Part shown: positions 43,547 to 53,670 of the stretch, one piece after another
How the letters are laid out: each line of letters opens with the position of its first letter
Position numbering within the stretch: position 1 is the first letter of the stretch
Origin: Archangium violaceum
Lineage (GTDB): Bacteria > Myxococcota > Myxococcia > Myxococcales > Myxococcaceae
DNA: 64,000 nt
Assembly (NCBI RefSeq): GCF_016887565.1
Contig: NZ_CP069396.1
Location: forward strand, 310,001 to 374,000
Direction: 5' to 3'
Program-made: the position numbers and the translations under genes
Notes under the pieces: model-generated
What the model was told of the DNA's origin: nothing
Seen by the model: only the letters and a program-made list of their open reading frames with translations
Databases searched by the model: none

Positions 43547-43896
43547 TGGAGCTCGAAAAGCTCGTCGAGGAGTTCGCCCGGCATGTGGAGGCTGGGACCG
43601 ACGCGGTCTGGAGGGGAGACTCCAAGGCCGGTAGCACGCATGCCGACCGGTACATCGCGGCTTTCAAGAAGCTGCGTGCCCAGGGAGATGCGGGGCGAGA
43701 TGCACTTGCCGTTCTTCTCCAGCACCCACGTATGGACGTCCGGGTCACGGCGGCTGCTTGCCTGCTTCGCTATCGCACGAGGGAGGCCAAGGCGGTTCTG
43801 GAAGAGGCCGCCAGGGGAGAAGGGATGGTTTCCTTCGAGGCACAGCAAGCCTTGCAGCGGTGGGAGGACGGCACCTGGGCCTTGGACCTGGCATAG
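43546..43896 (+). CDS. DUF2019 protein, probable immunity to the decayed toxin
   Basis: 116 residues from the ATG at 43546, which overlaps the TGA ending the toxin domain, the coupling expected of a toxin/immunity pair. All-helical, HEAT-like, with the DUF2019 pattern LVEEFARHVEAGTDAVWRGD, a block HADRYIAAFKKL and RDALAVLLQHPRMDVRVTAAACLLRY. It appears intact although the toxin gene is broken, which is typical when immunity to relatives is still useful. It lies inside the 30-bp direct repeats. Confidence 0.82.
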   Translation: MELEKLVEEFARHVEAGTDAVWRGDSKAGSTHADRYIAAFKKLRAQGDAGRDALAVLLQHPRMDVRVTAAACLLRYRTREAKAVLEEAARGEGMVSFEAQQALQRWEDGTWALDLA

Positions 43897-43919
43897 CTCG
43901 GGGTCCCTGGAATGGATCG

Positions 43920-43949
43920 GTGCGGTCTGCTCCAATGTGAGCCGACCTC
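43920..43949 (+). repeat. 30-bp direct repeat, right of decayed SitA block
   Basis: Copy of 42629-42658 with one mismatch. It ends 42 bp before the DUF58 gene. Confidence 0.85.
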
Positions 43950-43991
43950 TGTCCGCCCACCTCTTCCTGGTTCTCGAGGAAAACGCCGCGC

Positions 43992-45203
43992 ATGGCCCGA
44001 CGTCACCGCTGGTCCTTCTTCATGCCGGCCGAGGAGCATGGGTTCATCCGCTTCCTCCAGGACCGGTACAACGGCCTGCTCACTCCCGTGGGACGCGTGG
44101 TGCTGTGGGCGGCGCTGGCCGCGGCGTTGCTGCTGCTCGGCGGGCTCGTCACGCCGCTCATCCTCTTCTTCTCCTTCTCCGTCTCCGCGCTGGTGGCCGC
44201 CGCCGTGGTGGGCGCGCCCTTCCGGCCCCGCGTCTCCCTCACGCGCCTGCTCCCGCCTCCCGTCTCCGCGGGTGACACGCTCACCTACCGCGTGCGCGTG
44301 GAGAACACCGGCCGGCGCACCGTGCGCCACATCGCCGTGGAGGAGCGAGACCTGCCCCCCGAGCTGCGCGCCGTGGGCGAGCCCCCCGTCATCGACTCGC
44401 TCGCGCCCGGTGAGCGCGCAGAGGTCACCCTGCGCCTGCGCTGCTCCACCCGGGGCGTCTACCAGGTGGGCGCGCTCCAGGCCGCGAGTCTCTTCCCCTC
44501 GGCGCTGGTGAAGTGGCCGAGGCGCTCGTCCGCGAAGGACCGGCTGCTCGTGTACCCGCGCTTCACCCCGCTCGAGTCGCTCGAGGTGCCGCACGGGCGC
44601 AACTACCAGCCCGGCGGCATCGCCGTGGCCTCGCAGGTGGGCGACTCCACCGAGTTCTTCGGCACCCGTGACTGGCACGAGGGGGACCGCACGCGGGACA
44701 TCCACTGGCCCTCCTTCGCGCGCACCGGCCGGCTGGTGGTGAAGGAGTTCCAGGAGGAGTTCTTCGTCCGGCTGGCCCTGGTGCTCGACGTGCAGTCGCG
44801 CTCGGCGAAGGAGGACGTGCTGCTGGAGCAGGCGCTCTCGCTGGCGGCGGGCATGGCGGACGTGCTCGCGCGGCAGGAGTACATCATCGACCTGTTCGCC
44901 GCCGGGCCCCAGGTGTTCCACTTCCAGGCGGGCCGCGCGCTGGCGCACTTCGAGCACATCCTGGAAATCCTCGCCGCGCTGGAGCCGGGGGACCAGCTGG
45001 ACATGGAGGCGCTGGAGGCGGCGCTGCTGCCCGAGTCCAGCCAGCTGTCCGCCGTCATCTTCGTGGTGATGGACTGGGAGCCCTCGCGCGCGGCGCTGGT
45101 GGAGAAGCTCAAGGCGCACGGGGTGGCGGTGCGGGTGCTCTCGGTGAGGCCGGACCGCAAGCCCGTGGGACTGGCCCCCGAAGAGGTGGTGGAGCTGTCA
45201 TGA
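43992..45203 (+). CDS. DUF58 domain membrane protein
   Basis: 403 residues. Two membrane helices near the N-terminus (about 35-75) are followed by a beta-sandwich (RVRVENTGRRTVRHI, EVTLRLRCSTRGVY) and the conserved DUF58 block GTRDWHEGDRTRDIHWPSFARTG (region about 218-240). The C-terminal part has a degenerate VWA-like fold (LALVLDVQS, VIFVVMDW). DUF58 proteins work with MoxR ATPases and transglutaminase-like membrane proteins. Its stop overlaps the start of the next gene (ATGA). The moxR partner lies 4.1 kb upstream beyond the accessory blocks. Confidence 0.9.
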   Translation: MARRHRWSFFMPAEEHGFIRFLQDRYNGLLTPVGRVVLWAALAAALLLLGGLVTPLILFFSFSVSALVAAAVVGAPFRPRVSLTRLLPPPVSAGDTLTYRVRVENTGRRTVRHIAVEERDLPPELRAVGEPPVIDSLAPGERAEVTLRLRCSTRGVYQVGALQAASLFPSALVKWPRRSSAKDRLLVYPRFTPLESLEVPHGRNYQPGGIAVASQVGDSTEFFGTRDWHEGDRTRDIHWPSFARTGRLVVKEFQEEFFVRLALVLDVQSRSAKEDVLLEQALSLAAGMADVLARQEYIIDLFAAGPQVFHFQAGRALAHFEHILEILAALEPGDQLDMEALEAALLPESSQLSAVIFVVMDWEPSRAALVEKLKAHGVAVRVLSVRPDRKPVGLAPEEVVELS

Positions 45204-47212
45204 GTGAGCCTCACGGTCACATCTCCCGGGGTGCGCGGCTCATCGAGCTGCTGCCGGTGTTCGCGGCGCTCGTGCTGCACGCGGTGGCACACGGCCGGTG
45301 GCTCGTGTGCGCGCCCGCGATGGTGGTAATGCTGTGGGCGGTGCTGGCGGGCGTGCGGCTCGACTACACCCCGGCGCGCCTGCTGCTCGCCGGCGCCCTG
45401 GGCTTCGCGGTGGGCGTGGTGATGCTCGGGGTGAGCGTGCCGCCGACGGCACCCTTCCCGCCCTCCATCTTCGGTCCGGTGTGCGGGGCCCTGGTGGGGC
45501 TGTGCGTGCTGTGCGGGCTGGGCCGCAACCGCTACTACGCCTGGACGTACGCGTGCCTCTTGGTGGCGCTCAGCATGCGGGTGCGAGCCCTTCCGGGCAT
45601 GGCGTGGGTGCTGGGCGCGGTGGTGCTGAGCGTGCTGCTGGTCGCCTTCGTCGAGGGCGGTTTCCTCCGCACGGGTCTCCGGGGCGCGGTGGGCTTCGGC
45701 GTCTTCACCGTGCTGCTGGTGGGGCTGGCGCTGTTGCTGGCGCGCACGGTGGCGGCCAGCGAGGGCCTGTTGATGGACGCGGTGTACCGGATGACGAGCG
45801 GCACGGGCTCCGGGGGCGGCGCGGAGTTCCAGTCGCAGGTGGACATCCGCTCCATCTCCCGCATCCCCCGAGGCTCCGAGCGGGCGCTGCTGGTGGTGTC
45901 CGGCGCGAGGCCCGAGCGGTTGCGCATGCGGGTGTTCGACGCGTTCGATGGCGAGCGGTGGACGACCTCGGCGGCGCTGGCGAAGGAGCGGCTGACGCTG
46001 CCCTCGGGCGGGGCGGGGGAGGAGCGGTTGTTGGCGCTGACGGTGCTGGCGCCCCTGGGGGCGTGGTTGCCGGCACCCGCGGGGATGCGCGGGGTGGATG
46101 GCGCCCGGCCCGAGGTCCAGGGCGGCTGGGTGATGAAGGGGGAGGGACTGGAGGGAACCGCGCTCGTGCTGCACGCGAGCCCGGAGGAGCGCCTGCCGCC
46201 GGAGGCCGCGCCGGGGGAGTCGCTCACCACGCTTCCGGAGGAGCTGAAGGCGGAGCTGCGCCCGCTGGCGGAGGCGCTCACCGGGAAGGCGCTCACGGCG
46301 CGCGAGAAGGCGGAGGCCTTGGAGACGTACTTCCACCACCATTTCGAGTACTCGCTGGACGTGAACCTGAAGGGAGAGGGCAGCCCGCTGGCGGTGCTGG
46401 TGCGGGAGAAGCGGGCGGCGTACTGCACGTACTTCGCGAGCGCGATGGCGGCGCTGCTGCGCACCCAGGGCGTGCCGACGCGGGTGGTGGGGGGCTTCGC
46501 GCCCGAGGAGCGCAACACGCTCACCGGGGCCACGCTGGTGCGTGAGCGGGATGCGCACGCCTGGGTGGAGGTGTACCTCGCGGACGAGGGGCGCTTCGTG
46601 GCCTTCGACCCGACGCCGTGGCGCAGCCGGGACGAGGCGCTCGGGCTGACGCAGGGGCCACCGGGGTTGCTCGGGAATGTCGTGGGCGCGGTGGGGACGT
46701 TCTTCCGGAAGCTGGGTGCGGCGCTGCGCTACCACCCGATGGACCAGCTTCGCGCGGTGGGAAGCTCGCCGGTGTTCTGGGCGCTCCTCACGGCGGGGGC
46801 GCTGTGGCGGTGGTGGCGGGGACGGCGGACGGGCGGCCGGGTGAAGGCGGGGCGCGGAGCCCTGGACACCCGGGACGCGAAGCTCGCGGCGGCCTACGCG
46901 CGCTACCTGAGGACGCTGAAGCGGAGGGCGGGCCTGGTGCCAGCGCCCTCGGAGACGGACGACGAGCTGCTGTCGCGGCTGCGCGCGGCGCGAGGGGACG
47001 CGGTGGCGGACGTGGCGGCCGAGTTCCTCGCGCACTACCGCGAGGCGCGCTATCGGGGTGGGCCCGCCGGTCCGGCGCGGTGGACCGAGCTGGTGGAGCG
47101 GCTCGAGGCCGTGCTGCGCCTTCCCGTTACTGATAGGCGCTCTTCTGGTCCAACCCCGTCGCCTGCTTCCACCGGGTCAGGTCCCGGGTCTCCACGCGCT
47201 GATCGGCCTTGA
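45200..47212 (+). CDS. Transglutaminase-like membrane protein (DUF3488/TgpA type)
   Basis: 670 residues. Five to six N-terminal membrane helices (about 15-195) precede a periplasmic domain with the transglutaminase triad: Cys in RAAYCTYFASAMAALLR, His in RDAHAWVEVY and Asp in FDPTPWRS. One more membrane helix (about 520-535) precedes a cytoplasmic DUF4129-like tail (TDDELLSRLRAARGDAVADVAAEFL). The enzyme class modifies or cross-links envelope proteins, or cleaves peptide bonds; the substrate is unknown. It is translationally coupled to the DUF58 gene. Its end overlaps the convergent beta-helix gene by 86 bp, more than usual, so a few C-terminal residues are not under normal constraint. Confidence 0.9.
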   Translation: MSEPHGHISRGARLIELLPVFAALVLHAVAHGRWLVCAPAMVVMLWAVLAGVRLDYTPARLLLAGALGFAVGVVMLGVSVPPTAPFPPSIFGPVCGALVGLCVLCGLGRNRYYAWTYACLLVALSMRVRALPGMAWVLGAVVLSVLLVAFVEGGFLRTGLRGAVGFGVFTVLLVGLALLLARTVAASEGLLMDAVYRMTSGTGSGGGAEFQSQVDIRSISRIPRGSERALLVVSGARPERLRMRVFDAFDGERWTTSAALAKERLTLPSGGAGEERLLALTVLAPLGAWLPAPAGMRGVDGARPEVQGGWVMKGEGLEGTALVLHASPEERLPPEAAPGESLTTLPEELKAELRPLAEALTGKALTAREKAEALETYFHHHFEYSLDVNLKGEGSPLAVLVREKRAAYCTYFASAMAALLRTQGVPTRVVGGFAPEERNTLTGATLVRERDAHAWVEVYLADEGRFVAFDPTPWRSRDEALGLTQGPPGLLGNVVGAVGTFFRKLGAALRYHPMDQLRAVGSSPVFWALLTAGALWRWWRGRRTGGRVKAGRGALDTRDAKLAAAYARYLRTLKRRAGLVPAPSETDDELLSRLRAARGDAVADVAAEFLAHYREARYRGGPAGPARWTELVERLEAVLRLPVTDRRSSGPTPSPASTGSGPGSPRADRP

Positions 47213-48656
47213 GCAGGCCTCCCGCGCGGTAGCGGTTGTCATCCATGTCGAGCCGGGGGCGCTTGGGGCCCACGCGGACGAGCATGCCCGTGCGGATGTC
47301 GTTGTTCCTGACGATCAGATCCTCGCTGGGGTCTTTGTTGGCACCCACTCCCACCATCACCCCGTAGCTGTCCGTGTTCTCGATGACGTTTTGGAGGAGC
47401 TGGACCTTCCGGGCGTTCTCGACGCGGATGCCGGTGCCGTGTCCGTCCGAGGCGATGTCACGGATGCGGTTGCCGCGCACCATCACGTTGAGGGGATTGG
47501 GGCCCTCCTTGACGCCTCCGATCGAGATGCCCCGGCCCGCCTGGGCGATGTCGTTGTCCTCGATGCGCACGTCGCTGGCGGAGTAGTGCACGACGACCGC
47601 CTCGCCTTTGGATGTCTTTGACAGCTTGAAGCCGTGCATGCGGTTGCCGCGGATGACCACGTCGCGGCAGGTCTTGATGTCCACGGCGTTCTCGCCGTTC
47701 TCATGGAGGTGGTTGCGTTCGATGAGCACGCCCCGGGCGGGCTCCTGGCTGGCATTGTCCGGCTTGAGGCACTGCACCGAGTCGCCCGAGTTGCCATGGA
47801 TGTCATTGTCCCGGATGACGATGTCGCGGGAGGTGGCCTGGACGACCACGCCATGGGAGTCGTCCGGGTCCCTGCGGAAGCCATGGATGTGGTTGCGCTC
47901 GATGGTCACCCCTCGCGCGCCTCCATGGGTGGTGACCCCGCCCCCGAGCTTCCCGTCGTGCAGGTGGGAGTGGGCCAGGGAGGAGCCCTCGGTGTTGCCC
48001 GCGAAGAGGACGGCGAAGCGGGGTTGTCTCCGGACATCCACCTCGAAGCCCTCGATGCGCCAGTGGGGTTTGCGGACCTGCACCAGCGCTCCGGAGGCCT
48101 TGCCCGGGACGAGTCTCGGCATGCGCTCGCCCTTCAGGAGGATGGGAGCCTTCGCCGTTCCCGCCCGGACGTTGCCATCGATGACGACGCTCTCCGCGTA
48201 CTCGCCCGCCTGGACCCGGATGAGCTCTCCGGGGCTCACGGCCTTGACGGCCCGGCTGATGGTCCGAAAGGGCGCGTCGCGTGAACCCGCCGCGCTGTCC
48301 GAGCCCGAGGGGCTCACGTACCACTCACGGGAATAGGTGTTCGATGGCGCCTTGCTTTGGGGACCGACGGTGTCTTCCACCGGGGGAACCTCTTCGGGTT
48401 TCACCCACTCCTTCAACGAGTCAGTGGGTTCTGGGAGGGGTTGCTCCGCTGGCTGCTCTTCCGTCGCGGGCGTCTCCTCTTCCGTGAACACTTTGCCCTG
48501 GAATGTGCCGTTGATCTCCTTCACACCGGTCGTGACGTCGCTCAATCCGTCGGCGATTCCCTCGAGCTTGTCGTTGACCTTCTCCACATGGCTGCATCCG
48601 CCCAGGGTGGCCAGCAAAGCAGTCAGCCCTACCCAGGTCCAAGCCCTCTTCATCAT
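47127..48656 (-). CDS. Right-handed beta-helix lipoprotein
   Basis: 509 residues from the ATG at 48656 (an ATG at 48653 follows directly), with GGAGG at good spacing. Signal peptide with a lipobox ending LGGC, then a helical segment (VNDKLEGIADGLSDVTTGVKEI) and a Glu/Pro-rich linker to about residue 105. The rest is a parallel beta-helix of about 12 turns with the PbH1 rhythm (VVIRGNRMHG, VRIEDNDI, VMVRGNRIRDI, LIVRNNDIRTG). The start WYVSPSGSDSAAGSRDAPFRTI is the typical entry of the DUF1565/pectate-lyase-like family. It is probably on the outer membrane and binds or cleaves polysaccharide; I see no clear lyase Asp cluster. Confidence 0.88.
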   Translation of the reverse strand: MMKRAWTWVGLTALLATLGGCSHVEKVNDKLEGIADGLSDVTTGVKEINGTFQGKVFTEEETPATEEQPAEQPLPEPTDSLKEWVKPEEVPPVEDTVGPQSKAPSNTYSREWYVSPSGSDSAAGSRDAPFRTISRAVKAVSPGELIRVQAGEYAESVVIDGNVRAGTAKAPILLKGERMPRLVPGKASGALVQVRKPHWRIEGFEVDVRRQPRFAVLFAGNTEGSSLAHSHLHDGKLGGGVTTHGGARGVTIERNHIHGFRRDPDDSHGVVVQATSRDIVIRDNDIHGNSGDSVQCLKPDNASQEPARGVLIERNHLHENGENAVDIKTCRDVVIRGNRMHGFKLSKTSKGEAVVVHYSASDVRIEDNDIAQAGRGISIGGVKEGPNPLNVMVRGNRIRDIASDGHGTGIRVENARKVQLLQNVIENTDSYGVMVGVGANKDPSEDLIVRNNDIRTGMLVRVGPKRPRLDMDDNRYRAGGLLKADQRVETRDLTRWKQATGLDQKSAYQ

Positions 48657-50295
48657 GTGACACCTCCAGGGGAAATCACTCCCCAATGAAGGCGGACAAC
48701 CTCCCTGATTTTGTGAGGGAGAGAGCCGACACGTGGTTTTCGTGCCCGTCCGCCGCTCGGACGGAGGCGCATCCGCACTGCTCGTTCCCAGCCCGCGGAT
48801 GACTTCCTTTCCAGCCCCGGCTCTGGAATGCCGATAGAATCCACCCCGCTGACGGATGACCTCGGAGAGAGGGATTCATGCGCTCCAGGACGAAGGTGCT
48901 CTTGTTCGGCCTGCTGGCCGGGCTGTGGATGATCGCGACGGGCTGTGCTCCCAAGAAGTCCACCGGTTCGGTGCAGGTATGGGGGACGGTCCAGGCGAGC
49001 CTGGCCTCGCCGAGCAGTGTCGCCCGGGTGTCGCTGACGGTGAGCGCACCGGGCAATGACTCGCGCACCGTGAACCTCGGCCGCAGGGGCGGTCAGTGGA
49101 CCGGTGTCGTCGCGGAGCTGCCCACCGGTGCCGTCCATACCTTCTCGGCGGAGGCCTTCGATTCCGCGGGCACCCGGCTCCAGGTCGGAGAGGCCACGGG
49201 CATCACGCTCGCCGACGAGCAGGTCACCGTGGTCTCCCTCTCCCTTCGCGAGATGAGTCCCCCGGAGCCCCCGGTGAACGTGGCCCCTGTCCTCACGTCG
49301 CTCGTGGCCGGTCCCGGCTCCGTGGCTCCGGGAGGCACGCTCTCCCTGGCGGCTACGGCCTGGGATGCCAATCCGGGCGACACCCTCACCTATGCCTGGA
49401 CGGCCTCGGCGGGCTCCTTCTCCTCCACTTCGAGCGGCTCCACCACCTGGACGGCGCCACCGGACACGGGCCGCGCCACCCTCACGCTCACGGTGACGGA
49501 CTCACAGGGCGCCCTGGCGGGCCTCAGCCTCGTCCTTCCCGTGAGCGAGAGCACCGGAAGCAGCGCCGCGGGCTTCTCCCTCAACACCTGGCGCTCGGTG
49601 ACGGGACGAATACCGAGCGGAAGACCCCTGTCCAGGTGCATGGGCTCACCGGGGCGCTGGCCGTGGCCGCCGGGTATGGGTCCTCCCTGGCGATGAAGAG
49701 GGACGGGACCGTCTGGGGATGGGGCGACAACCTGTATGGCCAACTCGGGAATGGGAGGCCGATCGGCAGTGTCACGCCCGTGCGGGTCTCCGACCTCTCG
49801 GGGGTGCAGGCCCTCTCCGCGTCGAACTCCTACGTATTGGCACTGAAGACGGACGGCACCGTCTGGGGCTGGGGCGCCAACAGATTCGCTCAGCTAGGCG
49901 ACGGGACGACCACCACTCGCGCCAGGCCCGTGCAGGTGGCGGGACTCGGCGGAGTCGTGGCCACCCGAGCAGGAGATGATTTCTCGCTGGCGGTGAAGTC
50001 GGACGGGAACGTCTGGGCCTGGGGTCTCGATATCCACAACGGGCCGTCGTTGAGCTTCCTGACGTCCCCCGTGCAGGTGACGGATCTCAGCGGAGTGGCG
50101 GCCGTCTCCGCGGGCTTGCGCCATGCGTTGGCGCTGAAGACGGATGGCACTGTGTGGGCCTGGGGCAACAACGACTCCGGACAGGCCGGAGACGGGACGA
50201 CGACCTTCCACCCGACTCCCGTGCGAGTCGACGGCCTCACGGAGGTGACGGCCATCTCCGCGGGGAGATACTTCGGATTGGCGCTGAAGAAGGAT

Positions 50296-50355
50296 GGCAC
50301 CGTGTGGGCCTGGGGTGAGAACGGCAACGGCCAGCTCGGCGACGGGACGACGACC
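50296..50355 (+). repeat. 60-bp exact repeat in RCC1 coding region (copy 1)
   Basis: Identical over 60 bp to 50446-50505, 150 bp downstream. It codes the core of one RCC1 blade (WAWGENGNGQLGDGTTT). Recent duplication or gene conversion within the array. Confidence 0.9.
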
Positions 50356-50445
50356 GTCCGCACCAGACCCGTCCAGGTGCAGGGGCTCACCTCGGTGGTG
50401 GCCATTTCCGCCGGAGATCTCTCCTCGCTGGCCTTGAAGTCGGAC

Positions 50446-50505
50446 GGCACCGTGTGGGCCTGGGGTGAGAACGGCAACGGCCAGCTCGGCGACGGGACGA
50501 CGACC
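50446..50505 (+). repeat. 60-bp exact repeat in RCC1 coding region (copy 2)
   Basis: Second identical copy of 50296-50355. The 150-bp spacing equals one RCC1 blade. Confidence 0.9.
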
Positions 50506-50855
50506 CAGCGGACGACCCCCGTCCGGGTGACAGGACTCACCGGCATCATTGCCCTCCCGGGGGATGGGGTCTCGCTGGCGGAGAAGTCGGACGGCACTTT
50601 CTGGAGCTGGGGCGGCAAGGTGCCCGGTGGAGGCCTGGAGGACTACCGCACGACGCCCGAGCAGGTGACCGTCATCCCCAGGACTCGCACCGTGGCCTTC
50701 GCCGCGAAGTACACCGTGGTGATGAAGACGGATGGCACCGTCTGGACCTGGGGCTTCGGTGAGGAAGGGCAGCTCGGTGATGGCACCCTCGCCTTCGCGC
50801 TGACGCCTGGCCCGGCCGTGCTGACCGCATACACCGACGGATAGACGCGCCCGGC

Positions 50856-52347
<1,492 letters not shown>

Positions 52348-52365
52348 GCGGGCGTCCCCGTACGG

Positions 52366-52812
52366 TCACACCACCAGGTCCCTGTCCCCGAGTGGCGAGA
52401 AGCACGCCTCCACGTCCGCTTCACGCACCTCGGCCAGGGTGGGCGGGTTCCACTTCGGGCGGTTGTCCTTGTCCACGAGCACGGCGCGGATGCCTTCGCG
52501 GAAGTCCGGCAGTGCGGTGCAGTGCTGGCTCAGCCGGTACTCCACGGTGACGACCTCGTCGTAGGGCCTGCTCCGGCACAGCCGCACCTGGCGCCGTGTC
52601 ACCTTCAGGCTCGAGGGCGACATGCGCCCCAGCGTGGCCCGCGTCTCCTCGGCCCACGGCGTGCGCTCGGCCTCCAGCGTCACGAGGATGTCCTCCACCC
52701 GGTCCTTCGAGAAGCACCGGTCGATGGCCTCGCGGTGCTCACTCAGCGGCGAGGGCCCTGGCTCGGTGGCGAAGCCGGACAGAACTCGCGTGGCCACGTC
52801 GCGTGCGGCCCA
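52366..52812 (-). pseudogene. Detached 3' end of the hydratase-family gene
   Basis: About 149 codons homologous to the C-terminal part (from about residue 213) of the intact gene at 55038-56126: 9 amino-acid differences in the 144 I compared. Homology stops sharply near 52812, where the sequence becomes AT-rich. The fragment has no proper start (only an internal GTG). The stop differs: it ends in LVV, the intact copy in LVVPH. It is the downstream edge of the inserted three-gene cassette. Confidence 0.9.
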
Positions 52813-52843
52813 TAATTTCAGTCAACCAGACATCAGCAGTGGT

Positions 52844-53278
52844 CTACTTTGATAGGAAGTATTTGAGCAGCAGAACCGCTATTGAGCCACCAGTGGTAAT
52901 TGCGGCCACGATGATCTTCGTCTTGTGCTTGGGCAGCCAGTGGCTCAAAGAACTCGCCGTGACCGATCGACCCTTTACACCTTCGACGATGGATTCATCC
53001 TCGGAGTGGACGCGAACGCTCATTCCGTCCGACTCAATGTTCTTTGCTGTACTCTTCTTTACGGCGGTGACGTTGATGCCCTCGCTAGGTATTTGGTCGC
53101 GCTTTGGATCGTTAGTCATAAACCCCTCCGGCCCCGCATTATTTATGTTGATACCCTGCATCCCGCTTCCCTCTGAAGCCATGATGAGGGTACCCCTGTT
53201 TTCGATGTGATTGTAAACGATTCGTGCTGCATCCTGCCCCACCTTGTGGGACACCACATCGGGGTCTGGGAGCTTCAA
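52844..53278 (-). CDS. Unrecognised protein with C-terminal membrane helix
   Basis: 144 residues if translation begins at TTG 53278, which overlaps the TGA of the upstream gene (TTGA). An ATG at 53182 with AGGGG upstream would give 112 residues. A hydrophobic helix at the very C-terminus (about 117-141, KIIVAAITTGGSIAVLLL) with a short basic end suggests a tail-anchored membrane protein. The preceding part is polar and rich in Asn, Ser and Val (GININNAGPEG, NIESDGMSVRV), possibly beta. I do not recognise a family. Base composition is low for this genome (47-57% G+C in the lines counted). Third gene of the cassette operon; a membrane effector is one possibility. Confidence 0.65.
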   Translation of the reverse strand: MKLPDPDVVSHKVGQDAARIVYNHIENRGTLIMASEGSGMQGININNAGPEGFMTNDPKRDQIPSEGINVTAVKKSTAKNIESDGMSVRVHSEDESIVEGVKGRSVTASSLSHWLPKHKTKIIVAAITTGGSIAVLLLKYFLSK

Positions 53279-53661
53279 AGGCGGAACGTTGGAGTTTTTT
53301 TTTGAGACTTGTCGAGTTGAGCCCGCCACGAGGGGGCGAGTTCGAACTCGAGCTCCATGTTCTCGCATTCCTCAGGCGCTGTCTCATCGCAATAGGGACA
53401 TGTTCGTCCCGCTTGCTTCGGCAGGATCTCATACGGACCACGCCAGAAGTCATGCCCTTCGTCGCAGAACAGGGTGACCTTAACGATCAGGAACTGTGCT
53501 TCGCTCAGTCCCATGAGCGTCTTGACGATCTGCTCCTCAGTCCCGAGTTGAGCAGCCGTGAATTGGCTTGGGTAGAACCGAGTCCAGCGCCGCTCAAGAT
53601 ACCCCAGCGTCAGCTGCTCCAGAATCTCGCCCGGAACGAACTGTGAGCTCGTGGTTTCCAT
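53275..53661 (-). CDS. Unrecognised small protein with zinc-ribbon-like site
   Basis: 128 residues. Helical N-terminal half (GEILEQLTLGYLERRW, AAQLGTEEQIVKTLMGLSEAQF). Residues 66-91 carry C66-x3-H70 and C88-x2-C91 (LFCDEGHDFW, TCPYCDE), a likely zinc site, and a further Cys99 follows. The C-terminal end is Lys/Gln-rich. Family unknown to me. It starts 9 bp after the upstream gene's stop and overlaps the start of the next gene, so the three form one operon. The zinc site could bind nucleic acid or act as a structural scaffold. Confidence 0.72.
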   Translation of the reverse strand: METTSSQFVPGEILEQLTLGYLERRWTRFYPSQFTAAQLGTEEQIVKTLMGLSEAQFLIVKVTLFCDEGHDFWRGPYEILPKQAGRTCPYCDETAPEECENMELEFELAPSWRAQLDKSQKKTPTFRL

Positions 53662-53670
53662 GAACCCACT

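Larger units (their letters stand above)
48878..50844 (+). pseudogene. RCC1-repeat lipoprotein gene with a frameshift
   Basis: Frame 1 (48878 to about 49605) encodes a lipoprotein signal (MIATGC), a beta domain and an Ig/PKD-like domain (VLTSLVAGPGSVAPGG, DTLTYAWTA) and ends in SSAAGFSLNTW. The rest of the protein continues in another frame from LGDGTNTERKTPVQV (about 49596) to 50844 as seven RCC1 repeats (DGTVWAWGENGNGQLGDGT pattern), a beta-propeller. Comparison of the broken first repeat with its neighbours suggests a deletion of about 13 codons plus one base within that repeat. The two halves remain well conserved, so the break is recent or phase-variable, or the assembly is wrong there. 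The protein would be a surface propeller. Confidence 0.8.

Noticed and set aside
42629-43949. Direct repeats as tRNA- or integrase-type attachment sites
   Set aside because: No tRNA gene, integrase or recombinase is present in or beside the block; kept only as direct repeats.
50296-50505. CRISPR-like array from the regularly spaced repeats
   Set aside because: The repeats are coding RCC1 blades with 150-bp period and conserved intervening coding sequence; no CRISPR array or cas gene was found in the window.
48878-50844. Programmed ribosomal frameshift joining the two halves of the RCC1 gene
   Set aside because: No slippery heptamer or downstream structure is evident at the junction, and a blade is partly missing, so mutation or assembly error is simpler.
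52366-52797. The hydratase-like fragment as an independent small gene
   Set aside because: It begins abruptly within the family domain, has only an internal GTG and no ribosome site, and matches the C-terminal part of the intact neighbour, so it is a remnant.
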